Source of the DNA: an uncultured Flammeovirgaceae bacterium
GTDB taxonomy: Bacteria; Bacteroidota; Bacteroidia; Cytophagales; Cyclobacteriaceae
Direction: 5' to 3'
DNA length: 11,773 bases
NCBI GenBank assembly: GCA_946886805.1
Contig: CAMPJM010000081.1
Coordinates: 1-11,773, forward strand
Below, one piece after another: positions 1 to 7,780 of this stretch. The position numbers and the translations under genes are program-made. Position 1 is the stretch's first letter; every line of letters starts with the position of its first letter. The notes under the pieces are model-generated. The model was not told where the DNA came from. It saw only the letters and a list, made by a program, of their open reading frames with translations, and made no database searches.

Positions 1-80
1 CTTACCATGGAATAGTAGTTGATTAAATCCGTAAATGTTAATTAGCATATTGGTTAATTAATCGATTAAACATAAATAAT

Positions 81-1298
81 GTGGCCAATCCCATCCAATA
101 CCAATATAAACCGGAACACCTCAAGAATTCTGAACCCAATAAATACGAGGTTGAGAATTTAAAGGCGGAAGAACTGTTGATAAACATAGGCCCTCAACAC
201 CCCTCCACTCATGGAGTACTGCGACTGGAGGTTGTAACTGACGGGGAAATAATTGTGGACGTAGTACCGCATATGGGATACCTTCATCGCTGCTTCGAAA
301 AACATGCCGAATCCATGCCTTATAACCAAAGCATTCCATTTGTGGATAGGCTGGATTATATGGCTGCCATGAACTCTGAGCATGCCTATGTAATGGGAAT
401 CGAAAGAATGTTGGGGATAGAAGGGACAATTCCTAAAAGGGTGGAATACATAAGAGTTTTGGTAGCGGAACTCAACCGACTTGCGTCTCATTTTGTGGCG
501 ATTGGCACCTATGGAATGGATATTGGTGCCTGTACCCCATTTTTATGGATGATGCGGGACAGGGAGCATATTTTAAGACTCCTGGAATGGGCGAGCGGCG
601 CACGAATGTTGTATAATTATATTTGGGTGGGCGGATTGTTTTATGATTTGCCGATAGGATTCGAAGAAAGGTGCCGTGAGTTTATCAGCTATTTTAAACC
701 TAAGTTAACAGAACTTGAAAACCTTCTTTTAAACAATAAAATTTTTATTGAAAGAACCGCCAAGGTAGGTGTTTTACCAAGAGATTTGGCCATTAATTTT
801 GGTGTTACCGGCCCCATTCTACGGGCTTCTGGTTTAAAATATGATCTTAGGAAAGTTGATGCATATTCTGTTTATCCGGAACTTGATTTTGATATACCTA
901 TTGGAAAAGGAGAAATGGGAGAATTAGGAGACTGCTGGGATAGAACATGGGTGCGTGTAAGGGAATGCGATGAGTCTGTGAAAATGATTGAACAATGTCT
1001 TGACCGCTTGCAGTCAGACCTAAAAAGAGATAGAATTTTTGATCCAAGAGCGGCGGTACCAAAAAAGATCCGGCCCAAGGCGCAGGATTTTTATGCAAGA
1101 GCAGAAGGGCCAAAGGGAGAGCTGGGCTTTTTCTTCAGAGCAGACGGAAGGTCTGATATTCCATTTCGATGCAAAGCGCGGTCCTGTTGTTTTGTAAATT
1201 TATCTATCATCCCTGAGATTTCTAAAGGTGCAATGATTGCAGATCTTATTGCAATCATAGGATCTATAGATTTAGTTTTGGGAGAAGTAGATCGCTAG
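81..1298 (+). CDS. nuoD: NADH-quinone oxidoreductase subunit D (complex I 49-kDa subunit)
   Basis: Peripheral-arm subunit of complex I that helps form the quinone-binding cavity at the membrane junction. The 405 residues match the usual full length. The family signature [12 protein letters not shown] lies at about 37-48. H44 and Y93 (in [10 protein letters not shown]) are spaced 49 residues apart, as are the quinone-contacting His59/Tyr108 pair of the mitochondrial homologue. The C-terminus ends in the typical LVLGEVDR, so the gene is intact. The start is a GTG. An in-frame TAA at 39-41 rules out a longer form, and the ATG at 79 is in another frame and soon stops. No Shine-Dalgarno is visible. 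Upstream only 80 bp are seen, with stops in all three forward frames, so the expected nuoC neighbour cannot be confirmed. Downstream there is no nuoE or nuoF; the next gene is unrelated. The identification is essentially certain, the exact start less so. Confidence 0.97.
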   Translation: MANPIQYQYKPEHLKNSEPNKYEVENLKAEELLINIGPQHPSTHGVLRLEVVTDGEIIVDVVPHMGYLHRCFEKHAESMPYNQSIPFVDRLDYMAAMNSEHAYVMGIERMLGIEGTIPKRVEYIRVLVAELNRLASHFVAIGTYGMDIGACTPFLWMMRDREHILRLLEWASGARMLYNYIWVGGLFYDLPIGFEERCREFISYFKPKLTELENLLLNNKIFIERTAKVGVLPRDLAINFGVTGPILRASGLKYDLRKVDAYSVYPELDFDIPIGKGEMGELGDCWDRTWVRVRECDESVKMIEQCLDRLQSDLKRDRIFDPRAAVPKKIRPKAQDFYARAEGPKGELGFFFRADGRSDIPFRCKARSCCFVNLSIIPEISKGAMIADLIAIIGSIDLVLGEVDR

Positions 1299-1379
1299 AC
1301 AGAAGATTTTAGACGGTAGACTTTAGACAGTAGACAATAGATTTTAGACAATAGTTGTGCACAATTATAGACAGTACGT
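1299..1379. repeat. Degenerate TAGAC-type short repeats
   Basis: The spacer after nuoD is built largely from variants of TTTAGAC followed by GGTAGAC, AGTAGAC or AATAG, with at least six TAGAC cores in 81 bp. A related copy, TTAGACAATAG, appears at 1344-1354 and exactly again at 2243-2253, on the other side of the next gene. A 10-bp perfect palindrome, TTGTGCACAA, lies at 1355-1364, 15 bases before the next ATG. The composition looks like slippage-generated low-complexity DNA rather than coding sequence. Its function is unknown. Confidence 0.6.
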
Positions 1380-2150
1380 ATGAGTCATAAGCTTCACGAT
1401 ATCTCACTATACTATCCCGAAGGAGCTGATATAAAAGTCAGGAGGACATTCAATAAAAAGGCGAAAGTAATTTCGGACCTCTACGTCCATTATTTAAATT
1501 CTTACAAGCCCCCTAAGACTACGAGAGTGTCAGTGCAGTTAGGACGTCCAGAAATCAAGCTAATAGGATTTGCTGGAAGTGTTTTATGTTTAAATTATCC
1601 ATTTGATGCAAAACAATATTGGGAGTTATCTAATCATGAACAAAATCAATACTTACTCGCTATTACTCACGAAGTGGGGGTTTTGTGTTGCAAAGAGTTT
1701 AATTGGGATCTGAATGTATTTAATGCCGCTCATCAAAGAGTAATTGAAGCGAATTTTGTTTATGAAGTGGAATTGAAACAAAAGCTCTCCAAGGATAAAA
1801 AAATAAAAGCTTGTTTGATTGTTAATAAAATTGAAGGTTGTGCGATAATCTCAGCTGGCTTTTTTAACAAAGAAGGGAGGATGCTAAAAAAGGTAGAGCT
1901 TTTTCGTGCTCAACAGCATGAGACGTTCTATGGCCATGCTTTGAAAAAGCATAAATGGATTCATGATCATTATGGAATAACAGGATGTGATGAAGAAGTT
2001 CAAATATTAGCCAGTCCTTACTCAGATGAACGTGTTGTTAAATTTTATCCTAACAAACATTCTCAGCGGAAGCTTGAGAAGTTTGTAAATTTTCTTACCT
2101 ACAAGGAAATAAACACAAGTGAAGAATTTGAAGCTTGGTTAAAAGAATAG
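1380..2150 (+). CDS. Conserved-looking hypothetical protein, 256 aa, function unknown
   Basis: I do not recognise this protein. It starts at ATG 1380 without a visible ribosome-binding site and ends in TAG. There is no signal peptide or membrane segment, so it is probably cytoplasmic. It is rich in Lys, Tyr and His. The first 130 residues look like a mixed alpha/beta domain. After the Lys-rich stretch SKDKKIK (about 137-143), a beta-rich second half contains ACLIVNKIEGCAIISAGFFN (144-163) and a His-rich stretch, HALKKHKWIHDHYG (186-199). THEVG at 97-101 resembles part of a zinc-protease motif, but the second His is missing, so I do not call it a protease. Codon usage and AT content resemble the neighbours, which favours a real gene. 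Spacers with the same TTAGACAATAG repeat flank it on both sides. It could be a lineage-specific protein. No function is inferred. Confidence 0.75.
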   Translation: MSHKLHDISLYYPEGADIKVRRTFNKKAKVISDLYVHYLNSYKPPKTTRVSVQLGRPEIKLIGFAGSVLCLNYPFDAKQYWELSNHEQNQYLLAITHEVGVLCCKEFNWDLNVFNAAHQRVIEANFVYEVELKQKLSKDKKIKACLIVNKIEGCAIISAGFFNKEGRMLKKVELFRAQQHETFYGHALKKHKWIHDHYGITGCDEEVQILASPYSDERVVKFYPNKHSQRKLEKFVNFLTYKEINTSEEFEAWLKE

Positions 2151-2469
2151 AACTGAGCACAACAACAGAATAAAGCAAGGGCTGTAAGCTCTTTGCCATT
2201 TAGCCTCTGCTTTATTCAATGGACGATTTTAAGAGTGAGATGTTAGACAATAGAGGTTTGATGGGGATAGTAGGAAGAAGGAAGTAGATGGATGAGGGAT
2301 TGGACAAAGGATTTACTAATGTGAAGTTGGGATCCTGGGCTGTTTCTGTTAACTCAACCCGGCGGAACAATAACTAACTTATAAAGTTAATTCCCATTGG
2401 TGTAAATGATTTCGTGATTCCAAAAGAACTCCTTCTTATCAAAAAACCGCATTAATTTTAAGTATTTCT
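2151..2469. other. 319-bp intergenic spacer
   Basis: No credible gene is seen on either strand. It holds the hairpin at 2168-2217 and a second TTAGACAATAG copy at 2243-2253. Purine-rich sequence with repeated GGATGAGG/GGAAGTAGATGG-like words covers about 2255-2310. A 6-bp inverted repeat, TAACTT-ATA-AAGTTA, lies at 2375-2389, and the leader of the next gene follows. No clear TAnnTTTG promoter box was found before the ATG at 2470. Confidence 0.6.
2168..2217 (+). terminator. Long hairpin, possible terminator after the hypothetical gene
   Basis: GAATAAAGCA (2168-2177) pairs perfectly with TGCTTTATTC (2208-2217). After one mismatch the stem continues with a G-U pair and GGCT/AGCC, giving roughly 16 stem positions around an 18-nt loop. 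It lies 18 bp after the stop at 2150. It lacks a downstream T-run, so a terminator role is plausible but unproven. It could instead be a small mobile or structural element. Confidence 0.4.
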
Positions 2470-3966
2470 ATGAAAGTTCTTACAGCCTCGCAAATTAGGG
2501 AAGCAGACGATTATACGATCAAAAATGAACCTATCGCCTCAATTGACCTGATGGAAAGAGCTTCTAAGGCTTTTGCGAATTGGTTTATCAAGAATTTTCA
2601 AAGCAGCAAACCGATAGCCATTTTCTGTGGCATGGGTAATAATGGGGGAGATGGTTTGGCAATTGCCAGAATCCTTCATCGTCAAAATTTTAAGGTTGAA
2701 GTTTATATAATTAAAGACAAAGACAAAGGCTCTGCTGACTTTGAAATTAATTTAGATCGCTTCCAGCAAACTTCCCCAGTCAATTTTATTTCTGAAGCAT
2801 TGCAAATTCCCGTTTTCCAATCGGAGGTAATAATAATAGATGCAATCTTTGGTTCTGGCCTTTCAAAACCTGTTGAGGGATTGCACCGGAAGGTAATTGA
2901 AGCCATTAATGATTTTAGATTTCCAACAGTAGCGGTAGACATAGCTTCCGGTTTGTTTTCTGATAAACCTAATGGAGGTGGATCTATAGTAAAGCCAGCC
3001 TTTACAGTTTGCTTTCAGGTATATAAACTGGCTTTTTTAATGCCTGAAAATGCGGAATTTGTGGGTGATTTAGTGGTGGTGGATATAGGACTTGATCAGC
3101 AGTTTTTGGCCGATTTGGCTACCCCATATGAGGTCATTACTGATGAATTGATTGCTAATTTGTTGAAAAAGCGGAAAAAATTTGCTCACAAAGGTGATTT
3201 TGGAAAGGTTTTGCTGGTAAGCGGCAGCTGGGGTAAGGTTGGCGCAAGTGTATTATGTGCCAAAGCTTGTTTACGTACAGGCGCAGGTTTGCTTTCTATT
3301 CATGCCCCTGGCTGTGCCTATGAAATATTGCAAGCCACTGTTCCGGAGGCAATGGTTGAAACGGACGTAAAACGAAAGAAAATTTCTAAAGTCAAAGATT
3401 TCGATCGTTTTGATACAATAGGAATAGGCCCGGGCATTGGCACAGCAGAAGAAACCAAAGAAGTACTTTCTTCCATCTTAAAATCGTTTAAAAAACCTAT
3501 TGTTTTAGATGCAGATGCTTTAAATATTTTAGCGGAAAATAAGAAGCTTTTGAAGTATATACCCAAAGGAAGTATTCTGACGCCTCACCCCAAAGAGTTT
3601 GAAAGAATTGCCGGAAAATTCAATAACAGTTATGAACGACTTGTGTTGCAGAAGAAATTTTCTGAGCAGTATCATTGTATTACTATAGTTAAAGGAGCTC
3701 ATACCAGTATAAGCACCCCCGATGGCGAGGTCTTTTTCAATAATACGGGCAATCCCGGAATGGCAACCGGTGGTAGCGGCGATGTTTTAACAGGCATGGT
3801 TGCAGCCCTACTAGGTCAAAAATATAATTCTCGTGACGCAGCGATAATTGGTGTTTACCTACATGGACTGGCTGGAGATTTTGCAGCTAAAAAATTGGGC
3901 CAGGAATCAATGCTTCCGTCGGACATTATCGATAACATTTCCAATGCTTATCTTTCTTTCAGTTAA
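2470..3966 (+). CDS. nnr: Bifunctional NAD(P)H-hydrate epimerase / ADP-dependent NAD(P)H-hydrate dehydratase
   Basis: Repairs hydrated, inactive NADH and NADPH. The N-terminal YjeF_N (NnrE) domain interconverts the R and S epimers, and the C-terminal NnrD domain dehydrates the S form using ADP in bacteria. The 498 residues fit the usual fused length. In the N-terminal domain, GMGNNGGDGLAIARIL (54-69), DAIFGSGLSKPVEG (124-137) and VAVDIASGLFSD (154-165) are the expected nucleotide and catalytic motifs. In the ribokinase-like C-terminal domain I see HKGDFGKVLLVSGS (240-253), IGIGPGIGT (317-325), VLDADALNIL (345-354), TPHPKEFERI (371-380) and the dehydratase signature NPGMATGGSGDVLTGM (428-443). 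Both halves appear active. The start at ATG 2470 (MKVLTASQIREAD) matches the family N-terminus. It is a soluble cytoplasmic enzyme and appears to be a single-gene unit. Confidence 0.97.
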   Translation: MKVLTASQIREADDYTIKNEPIASIDLMERASKAFANWFIKNFQSSKPIAIFCGMGNNGGDGLAIARILHRQNFKVEVYIIKDKDKGSADFEINLDRFQQTSPVNFISEALQIPVFQSEVIIIDAIFGSGLSKPVEGLHRKVIEAINDFRFPTVAVDIASGLFSDKPNGGGSIVKPAFTVCFQVYKLAFLMPENAEFVGDLVVVDIGLDQQFLADLATPYEVITDELIANLLKKRKKFAHKGDFGKVLLVSGSWGKVGASVLCAKACLRTGAGLLSIHAPGCAYEILQATVPEAMVETDVKRKKISKVKDFDRFDTIGIGPGIGTAEETKEVLSSILKSFKKPIVLDADALNILAENKKLLKYIPKGSILTPHPKEFERIAGKFNNSYERLVLQKKFSEQYHCITIVKGAHTSISTPDGEVFFNNTGNPGMATGGSGDVLTGMVAALLGQKYNSRDAAIIGVYLHGLAGDFAAKKLGQESMLPSDIIDNISNAYLSFS

Positions 3967-4062
3967 ATGCCAAAAACTTCACTTGACACACCAAAATTTC
4001 CTAATCTCCAAAACCCAATCCCCAAAACCCAACCAAACATTCTTTTATCTGCTTAATTATTA

Positions 4063-4070
4063 TAATTTTG
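4063..4070 (+). promoter_or_regulatory. Candidate Bacteroidota -7 box before the MarC gene
   Basis: TAATTTTG matches the Bacteroidota housekeeping -7 consensus TAnnTTTG. It sits 22 bp before the ATG at 4093 in the spacer after nnr. No good TTTG -33 partner is visible at the usual distance, so this rests on the -7 box and position alone. Confidence 0.4.
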
Positions 4071-4092
4071 CATTCGTAATCAAAAATATTGC

Positions 4093-4725
4093 ATGGAAGT
4101 TTTACTTGCCACATTCAGTGCTCTTTTTTCCGTTGTAAATCCTTTTGGGGCTACCCCTCTTTTTGTAGCACTAACAGAAGACCTGGATAAAAAAGCCCGT
4201 AATGAGCAAGCTTTAAAATCCTCCATTTATATGATTGCTATTTTGGTCGTTTTCTTTTTTGCAGGAACCATAATACTTCAATTTTTCGGAATCAGGTTAG
4301 AAGATATTCGGATAGCTGGAGGTATTTTAATTGTGCGGTCAGCCTTTCAACTTTTAAGTCCGGGCTCGCATAAAGGAAAGCATATTGATAAAGAAGTAAA
4401 ACAGGAGGGGATGGATAAGGATGATATTTCCTTTACTCCCATGGCCATGCCCATGCTCTCCGGTCCGGGATCTATTGCGCTTACAATAGGAATGTTTGAC
4501 AAAGCAAAGGGCTATATGGAATATACATATATGATTATAGCAATTATATTGGTTGCAGCTGCAAGTTATATAATTCTTCGGTCGGCTGTGCAACTCAATA
4601 AATTTTTAGGCAAAGGAGGGATGGCTGCCTTGTCAAGAATGATGGGGTTCATAATTCTCTCTATTGGCATTAGTATGATTCTTAACGGGATAATTACCTT
4701 ATTTGAAAAATATATCATCCTGTAA
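4093..4725 (+). CDS. MarC family integral membrane protein
   Basis: A 210-residue inner-membrane protein of the MarC/UPF0056 family, close to the usual length. The family hallmarks are visible: FSVVNPFGATPLF (12-24) in the first membrane segment and FTPMAMPMLSGPGSIA (114-129) in the second half. These two similar N-P-x-G and P-x-P-x-x-x-G-P-G elements are typical of its inverted-repeat topology. About six hydrophobic segments occur near 1-25, 44-66, 73-92, 115-137, 144-163 and 183-205. A charged loop at 92-112 (HKGKHIDKEVKQEGMDKDD) separates the halves. The molecular function of the family is not settled; despite the name, a role in antibiotic resistance is not supported for E. coli MarC. The start at ATG 4093 has no Shine-Dalgarno but a good -7 box upstream. 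mtgA follows after 13 bp, so co-transcription is likely. Confidence 0.93.
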   Translation: MEVLLATFSALFSVVNPFGATPLFVALTEDLDKKARNEQALKSSIYMIAILVVFFFAGTIILQFFGIRLEDIRIAGGILIVRSAFQLLSPGSHKGKHIDKEVKQEGMDKDDISFTPMAMPMLSGPGSIALTIGMFDKAKGYMEYTYMIIAIILVAAASYIILRSAVQLNKFLGKGGMAALSRMMGFIILSIGISMILNGIITLFEKYIIL

Positions 4726-4729
4726 AGGG
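4724..4729 (+). promoter_or_regulatory. Ribosome-binding site that decides the mtgA start
   Basis: AAAGGG overlaps the MarC stop codon and lies 9 nt before the ATG at 4739. Because visible Shine-Dalgarno sequences are rare in this window, it favours translation from 4739 over the in-frame ATG at 4703, which lies inside the MarC gene. Confidence 0.55.
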
Positions 4730-4738
4730 TTTTGGATA

Positions 4739-5491
4739 ATGAGTGACAAAAGGTTTAGCAATAGGAAAAGGAACAAAAGGAAGAAGAAGGGGCTTTTCAG
4801 TAGGGTGTTCACTTTTTTATTTCGGTCCCTTTTAATATTTTTCTTAGGTTCGGTTTTACAGGTATTATTTTATAAATGGATGCCTCCTTTGATTACTCCG
4901 ATAATGGTTTTTGATAAGGTCGAAAGTTTTTTTGACGCGGAAAAGAAATTTGACCTACGATATGAATGGGCTTCAATAGACAAGATTTCGCCCTATATGG
5001 CATTGGCGGTAATTGCATCGGAAGATCAAAAATTTGCCGATCATTTCGGGTTTGATGTAAAAGCGATTGAGGAGGCAATTAAAGAAAATAAAGAAGGAGG
5101 GAGGATAAGAGGGGCAAGTACAATTACACAGCAAGTTGCGAAAAATTTATTCCTTTGGCCAAGTAGAGATTATTTTAGGAAAGCGTTGGAAGCCTATTAT
5201 ACCCTCCTTTTGGAAATTTTTTGGAGTAAGCAACGAATAGTTGAGATGTACGTAAACATAGCTGAGATGGGCTATGGAATTTATGGAGTGCAATCAGCTT
5301 CCGAGGTTTTTTATAAAAAAGATGCCATAAATCTCAATAGGAACGAAGCGGCTTTAATAGCGGCAGTTCTTCCAAATCCGAAAAGGTTTTCGGTAAACAA
5401 CCCTTCGGGTTATATTCTGGGGAGAAGAAACTGGATTGTAAGACAAATGTACCAGTTGGGTGATGTAAAATATTTGGAGAAATTGAAATAA
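4739..5491 (+). CDS. mtgA: Monofunctional biosynthetic peptidoglycan transglycosylase
   Basis: A GT51 glycosyltransferase that polymerises lipid II into glycan strands on the periplasmic face of the inner membrane, without a transpeptidase domain. Translation from ATG 4739 gives 250 residues. A very basic N-terminus (RNRKRNKRKKK-like, 6-17) precedes one membrane anchor at about 22-46. Catalytic motifs are intact: ASEDQKFADHFGFD (93-106) with the general base E95, then RGASTITQQVAKNLFLWPSR (124-143), and RKALEAYY with E151. E95 and E151 correspond to the two catalytic glutamates of S. aureus PBP2 (E114, E171). IVEMYVNIAEMGYGIYGVQS (167-186) is also typical. The length fits the family. A longer reading frame from ATG 4703 would overlap MarC by 23 bp and adds an unlikely SSCKGFW leader. 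It is probably in one transcript with the MarC gene. Confidence 0.95.
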   Translation: MSDKRFSNRKRNKRKKKGLFSRVFTFLFRSLLIFFLGSVLQVLFYKWMPPLITPIMVFDKVESFFDAEKKFDLRYEWASIDKISPYMALAVIASEDQKFADHFGFDVKAIEEAIKENKEGGRIRGASTITQQVAKNLFLWPSRDYFRKALEAYYTLLLEIFWSKQRIVEMYVNIAEMGYGIYGVQSASEVFYKKDAINLNRNEAALIAAVLPNPKRFSVNNPSGYILGRRNWIVRQMYQLGDVKYLEKLK

Positions 5492-5539
5492 TGGATTGAT
5501 TTTTGTTTAAAAAAATTGAAGAACATAAACGTATTGCGG

Positions 5540-5926
5540 ATGAAAATAATTCGACCACTAGTATTTTTTATTTTAATATTCGCTATTTCTTTGAACCTTA
5601 TCGGGCAGAAGGTTTCAGGAAGTAGCTCAAGTAACGGCCAGAACGCAGAAGTAAAGCTAAATGTTGAAAATGAAACTGATTTCGTGGAAATTTATCCAAA
5701 TCCGGCTACTGAATTTCTCAATATAAATTTAAAGGATTCTGAATTAAAGAATGTCAGTTTCGAGTTGTATGACATAATTGGAAATAAGATAGACGTTAAT
5801 ACGCAAGAGCTAGATAACGATAAATATAGAATTCCTGTAGAAAAGCTTCATATGGGCTACTATGTGTTAATAGTTAGTGATGTTTCGGCCCGGTATAAAA
5901 AAGCATTCAAATTTTCCAAAAGGTAA
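5540..5926 (+). CDS. Small secreted protein with T9SS type A sorting domain
   Basis: A 128-residue protein starting at ATG 5540. A classic Sec signal peptide (MKIIRPLVFF, hydrophobic to about residue 22, then GQ) is followed by a Ser/Asn-rich linker of about 25 residues. A type IX secretion C-terminal domain then fills about 47-128. T9SS type A features are VEIYPNPATEFLNI (49-62), ELYDIIGNKI (75-84), MGYYVLIVSD (105-114) and a basic KKAFKFSKR end. Such domains direct proteins across the outer membrane and may be cleaved and lipid-anchored. Almost nothing remains as cargo, which is unusual. An in-frame TTG at 5516 could extend the frame by eight residues, but that would put extra sequence ahead of a normal signal peptide. 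The gene begins 48 bp after mtgA and may share its transcript. It is not a recognised enzyme; a surface or structural role is possible. Confidence 0.85.
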   Translation: MKIIRPLVFFILIFAISLNLIGQKVSGSSSSNGQNAEVKLNVENETDFVEIYPNPATEFLNINLKDSELKNVSFELYDIIGNKIDVNTQELDNDKYRIPVEKLHMGYYVLIVSDVSARYKKAFKFSKR

Positions 5927-5942
5927 GTTTCCAATTTTTATT

Positions 5943-6228
5943 CTATTGAATAGTTTCCTCCGAAGAGTTCTTCCATTTTTTAAACGAGTAGTATACCGCA
6001 TATCCTCCAAAATAAAGCTTTCCCCAAATTCTTGATTTCTAAATTTTTTTGTAATCGTTTAATACTGGTTCTGTTCTGGAAGGAGTAAAGCTTGTAAGGA
6101 CTAAAGCTTTTAGTGTCCCTAATAAGCGATGACATCCCTCTCTTTCTTATTATTGTTGCAAAACAGATTATCAGGAAATCTTCATAGTTTAGGGAGGTCA
6201 TCGCTCTATTCCCGGAAAAAATCTCCAA
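5943..6228 (-). pseudogene. Possible decayed small gene downstream of asnS
   Basis: On the minus strand, two frames read in part like protein. From 6228 to about 6020 one frame gives an open stretch with NYEDFLIICFATIIRKRG and SPYKLYSFQNRTSIKR. From 6038 down to a TAG at 5943-5945 another frame gives GKLYFGGYAVYYSFKKWK followed by a polar tail. The second peptide has the look of a real C-terminus, with aromatic alternation and a basic end. Joining the two needs one frameshift near 6025-6035. The second frame can also be read further upstream across a single TAG at 6039-6041. No family is recognised. The inverted repeat within the region also supplies sequence, so chance open frames are a serious alternative. 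Confidence 0.25.
6125..6205. repeat. Imperfect 15-bp inverted repeat with 51-nt loop
   Basis: AGCGATGACATCCCT (6125-6139) and AGGGAGGTCATCGCT (6191-6205) are inverted copies matching at 14 of 15 positions. The total span is 81 bp. Immediate flanks show no direct repeat. It lies 26 bp beyond the asnS stop, so a structural role in the asnS 3' end is possible, though the loop is large for an intrinsic terminator. Confidence 0.5.
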
Positions 6229-6230
6229 TA

Positions 6231-7673
6231 CTAAAATTCTGCGTTATCTGGCGTCCTTGGGAAAGGAATTACATCTCGGATGTTTCCCATTCCGGTAATG
6301 AACAAGATAAGCCTTTCAAATCCGAGTCCGAAACCACTATGAGGTGCTGTACCAAATTTTCTGGATTCTAAGTACCACCACAGGTCCTCTGAATGAATTC
6401 CCATTTCTTCCATTCTTGCCGTGAGGTTTTCATAGCGTTCTTCTCTTTGTGAGCCACCCACAATTTCTCCAATTCCCGGGAATAGAATATCCATTGCTCT
6501 CACTGTTTTGCCATCTTCATTCAGCCTCATATAAAAAGCTTTTATATCTTTTGGATAATCAATGAGGATCACCGGCTTTTTGAAATGCTTCTCTACAAGA
6601 TATCGTTCGTGTTCCGATTGCAAATCAGTACCCCAACCTTCTACCAAATATTGAAACTTCTTCTTCTTGTTGGGCTTGGAGTTTTTTAATATTTCAATGG
6701 CTTCAGTATAAGTGAGCCTTTCAAATTTATTTTCGACAACAAACTCTAGTCTTTCAATCAAGCTAAGCTCATTTCTTTCTTCCTGCTTCTTGTTTTTCTC
6801 TTCTTCTAAAGCCCTTTGATTTAAAAAGTTGAGGTCTTCTTTACAATTGTCCAGTGCATATTGAACCAGAAATTTTAAGAACTCCTCCGCCAGATCCATG
6901 TTGTCGGTTAAGTCTGCGAATGCCACTTCTGGCTCAATCATCCAAAATTCCGCAAGGTGCCGTGTTGTATTAGAATTTTCTGCTCTAAAAGTTGGTCCAA
7001 ACGTATAAATTTCTCCTAAAGCTAAAGCGCATAGTTCGCCCTCAAGCTGCCCTGACACCGTCAAATTAGTTTCTTTGGCAAAAAAGTCTTTACTGTAGTC
7101 AATTTCGCCGTCTTCTGTCAGTGGTGGGTTTTTGAGTGGCAAAGAAGTCACCTTAAACATTTCACCCGCACCTTCAGCATCTGAACCGGTAATGATTGGC
7201 GTATGGATATTTACAAAGCCCCGATCATTAAAAAATTTATGTACCGCAAAAGTCATTGCATGGCGGATACGGAATATTGCACTAAAAGTATTTGTCCTTG
7301 GGCGTAAATGAGCGATCTCCCGCAAAAATTCCAAAGAGTGTTTTTTTGGTTGCAAAGGAAATTTTTCCGGATCTGCAGTACCTAAAACTTCAATAGTTTC
7401 AGCATTTAGCTCAACCGCCTGCCCCTGACCCTGAGATTCCACCAATTTCCCGGAAGCACTTATGCAAGATCCCGTACTGATTTTAGGGAATATGTTATCG
7501 TCAAATAAAGAAGGGTTCAATACAACTTGTAAATTATTGATAATAGAACCATCATTAAGGGCAACAAACACTACATTTTTGCTTTCTCTCTTTGTTCTTA
7601 CCCATCCCTTTACCAATACTGTTTCGCCTACAGCGCCGGAAGTTAACAGGGTTTTTATCTTTGTTCTTTTCAT
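6231..7673 (-). CDS. asnS: Asparaginyl-tRNA synthetase
   Basis: A class IIb aminoacyl-tRNA synthetase that charges tRNA-Asn with asparagine using ATP in the cytoplasm. The 480 residues are slightly longer than the 466 of E. coli, because of a Lys/Glu-rich insertion around 288-303 (typical of Bacteroidota forms as I recall them). An OB-fold anticodon-binding domain covers about 1-110 ([13 protein letters not shown] at 19-31). The catalytic domain has motif 2 at [20 protein letters not shown] (225-244) and motif 3 at [12 protein letters not shown] (447-458), whose Arg contacts ATP. The C-terminus [16 protein letters not shown] is diagnostic of the AsnRS/AspRS group, and the overall match is AsnRS. 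The ATG is at 7671-7673. The gene is divergent from rpoN across 290 bp. A free-standing AsnRS suggests direct charging rather than reliance on transamidation. Confidence 0.97.
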   Translation of the reverse strand: MKRTKIKTLLTSGAVGETVLVKGWVRTKRESKNVVFVALNDGSIINNLQVVLNPSLFDDNIFPKISTGSCISASGKLVESQGQGQAVELNAETIEVLGTADPEKFPLQPKKHSLEFLREIAHLRPRTNTFSAIFRIRHAMTFAVHKFFNDRGFVNIHTPIITGSDAEGAGEMFKVTSLPLKNPPLTEDGEIDYSKDFFAKETNLTVSGQLEGELCALALGEIYTFGPTFRAENSNTTRHLAEFWMIEPEVAFADLTDNMDLAEEFLKFLVQYALDNCKEDLNFLNQRALEEEKNKKQEERNELSLIERLEFVVENKFERLTYTEAIEILKNSKPNKKKKFQYLVEGWGTDLQSEHERYLVEKHFKKPVILIDYPKDIKAFYMRLNEDGKTVRAMDILFPGIGEIVGGSQREERYENLTARMEEMGIHSEDLWWYLESRKFGTAPHSGFGLGFERLILFITGMGNIRDVIPFPRTPDNAEF

Positions 7674-7780
7674 AGTTATCTTACAAGTTGGATTTGTAAT
7701 CTGTCAAAACATTCAATTTTTAAGATAGATTCTCAAAATAGGAGAAGTTTCTATTTACATGAAGAAATAATGTGCTTCTA

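Larger units (their letters stand above)
5927..6230. other. 304-bp convergent spacer downstream of asnS
   Basis: This spacer lies between two convergent genes. It holds the inverted repeat at 6125-6205 and the near-palindrome CTAAAGCTTTTAG at about 6101-6113. It also holds a possible minus-strand gene remnant, listed separately. No intact gene of convincing quality was found on either strand, and no classical terminator with a T-run is obvious. Confidence 0.5.

Noticed and set aside
58..69. Perfect palindrome TTAATCGATTAA before nuoD as an operator
   Set aside because: Twelve-base palindromes of A/T-rich sequence are expected by chance here, and there is no second site or known regulator.
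1..80. 3' end of nuoC at the left edge
   Set aside because: All three forward frames close within the first 26 bases and none of the short peptides is a recognisable NuoC end, so no partial gene is called.
121..491. Minus-strand open frames inside nuoD
   Set aside because: They are shadows of a highly conserved gene and encode no recognisable protein.
1655..1700. THEVG in the hypothetical protein as a zinc-protease HExxH motif
   Set aside because: The second histidine at the required spacing is absent (the sequence continues VLCC), so no metalloprotease call is made.
3848..4138. Forward open frame overlapping the end of nnr and the start of the MarC gene
   Set aside because: It overlaps the well-supported nnr and MarC reading frames in another frame and shows no motif of its own.
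4703..4738. Longer N-terminus for MtgA from ATG 4703
   Set aside because: It would begin inside the MarC gene, and a good AAAGGG site points to ATG 4739, which gives the usual basic leader and anchor.
5516..5539. TTG start for the T9SS-domain protein
   Set aside because: ATG 5540 yields a standard signal peptide; the TTG form adds eight residues ahead of it without a ribosome-binding site.
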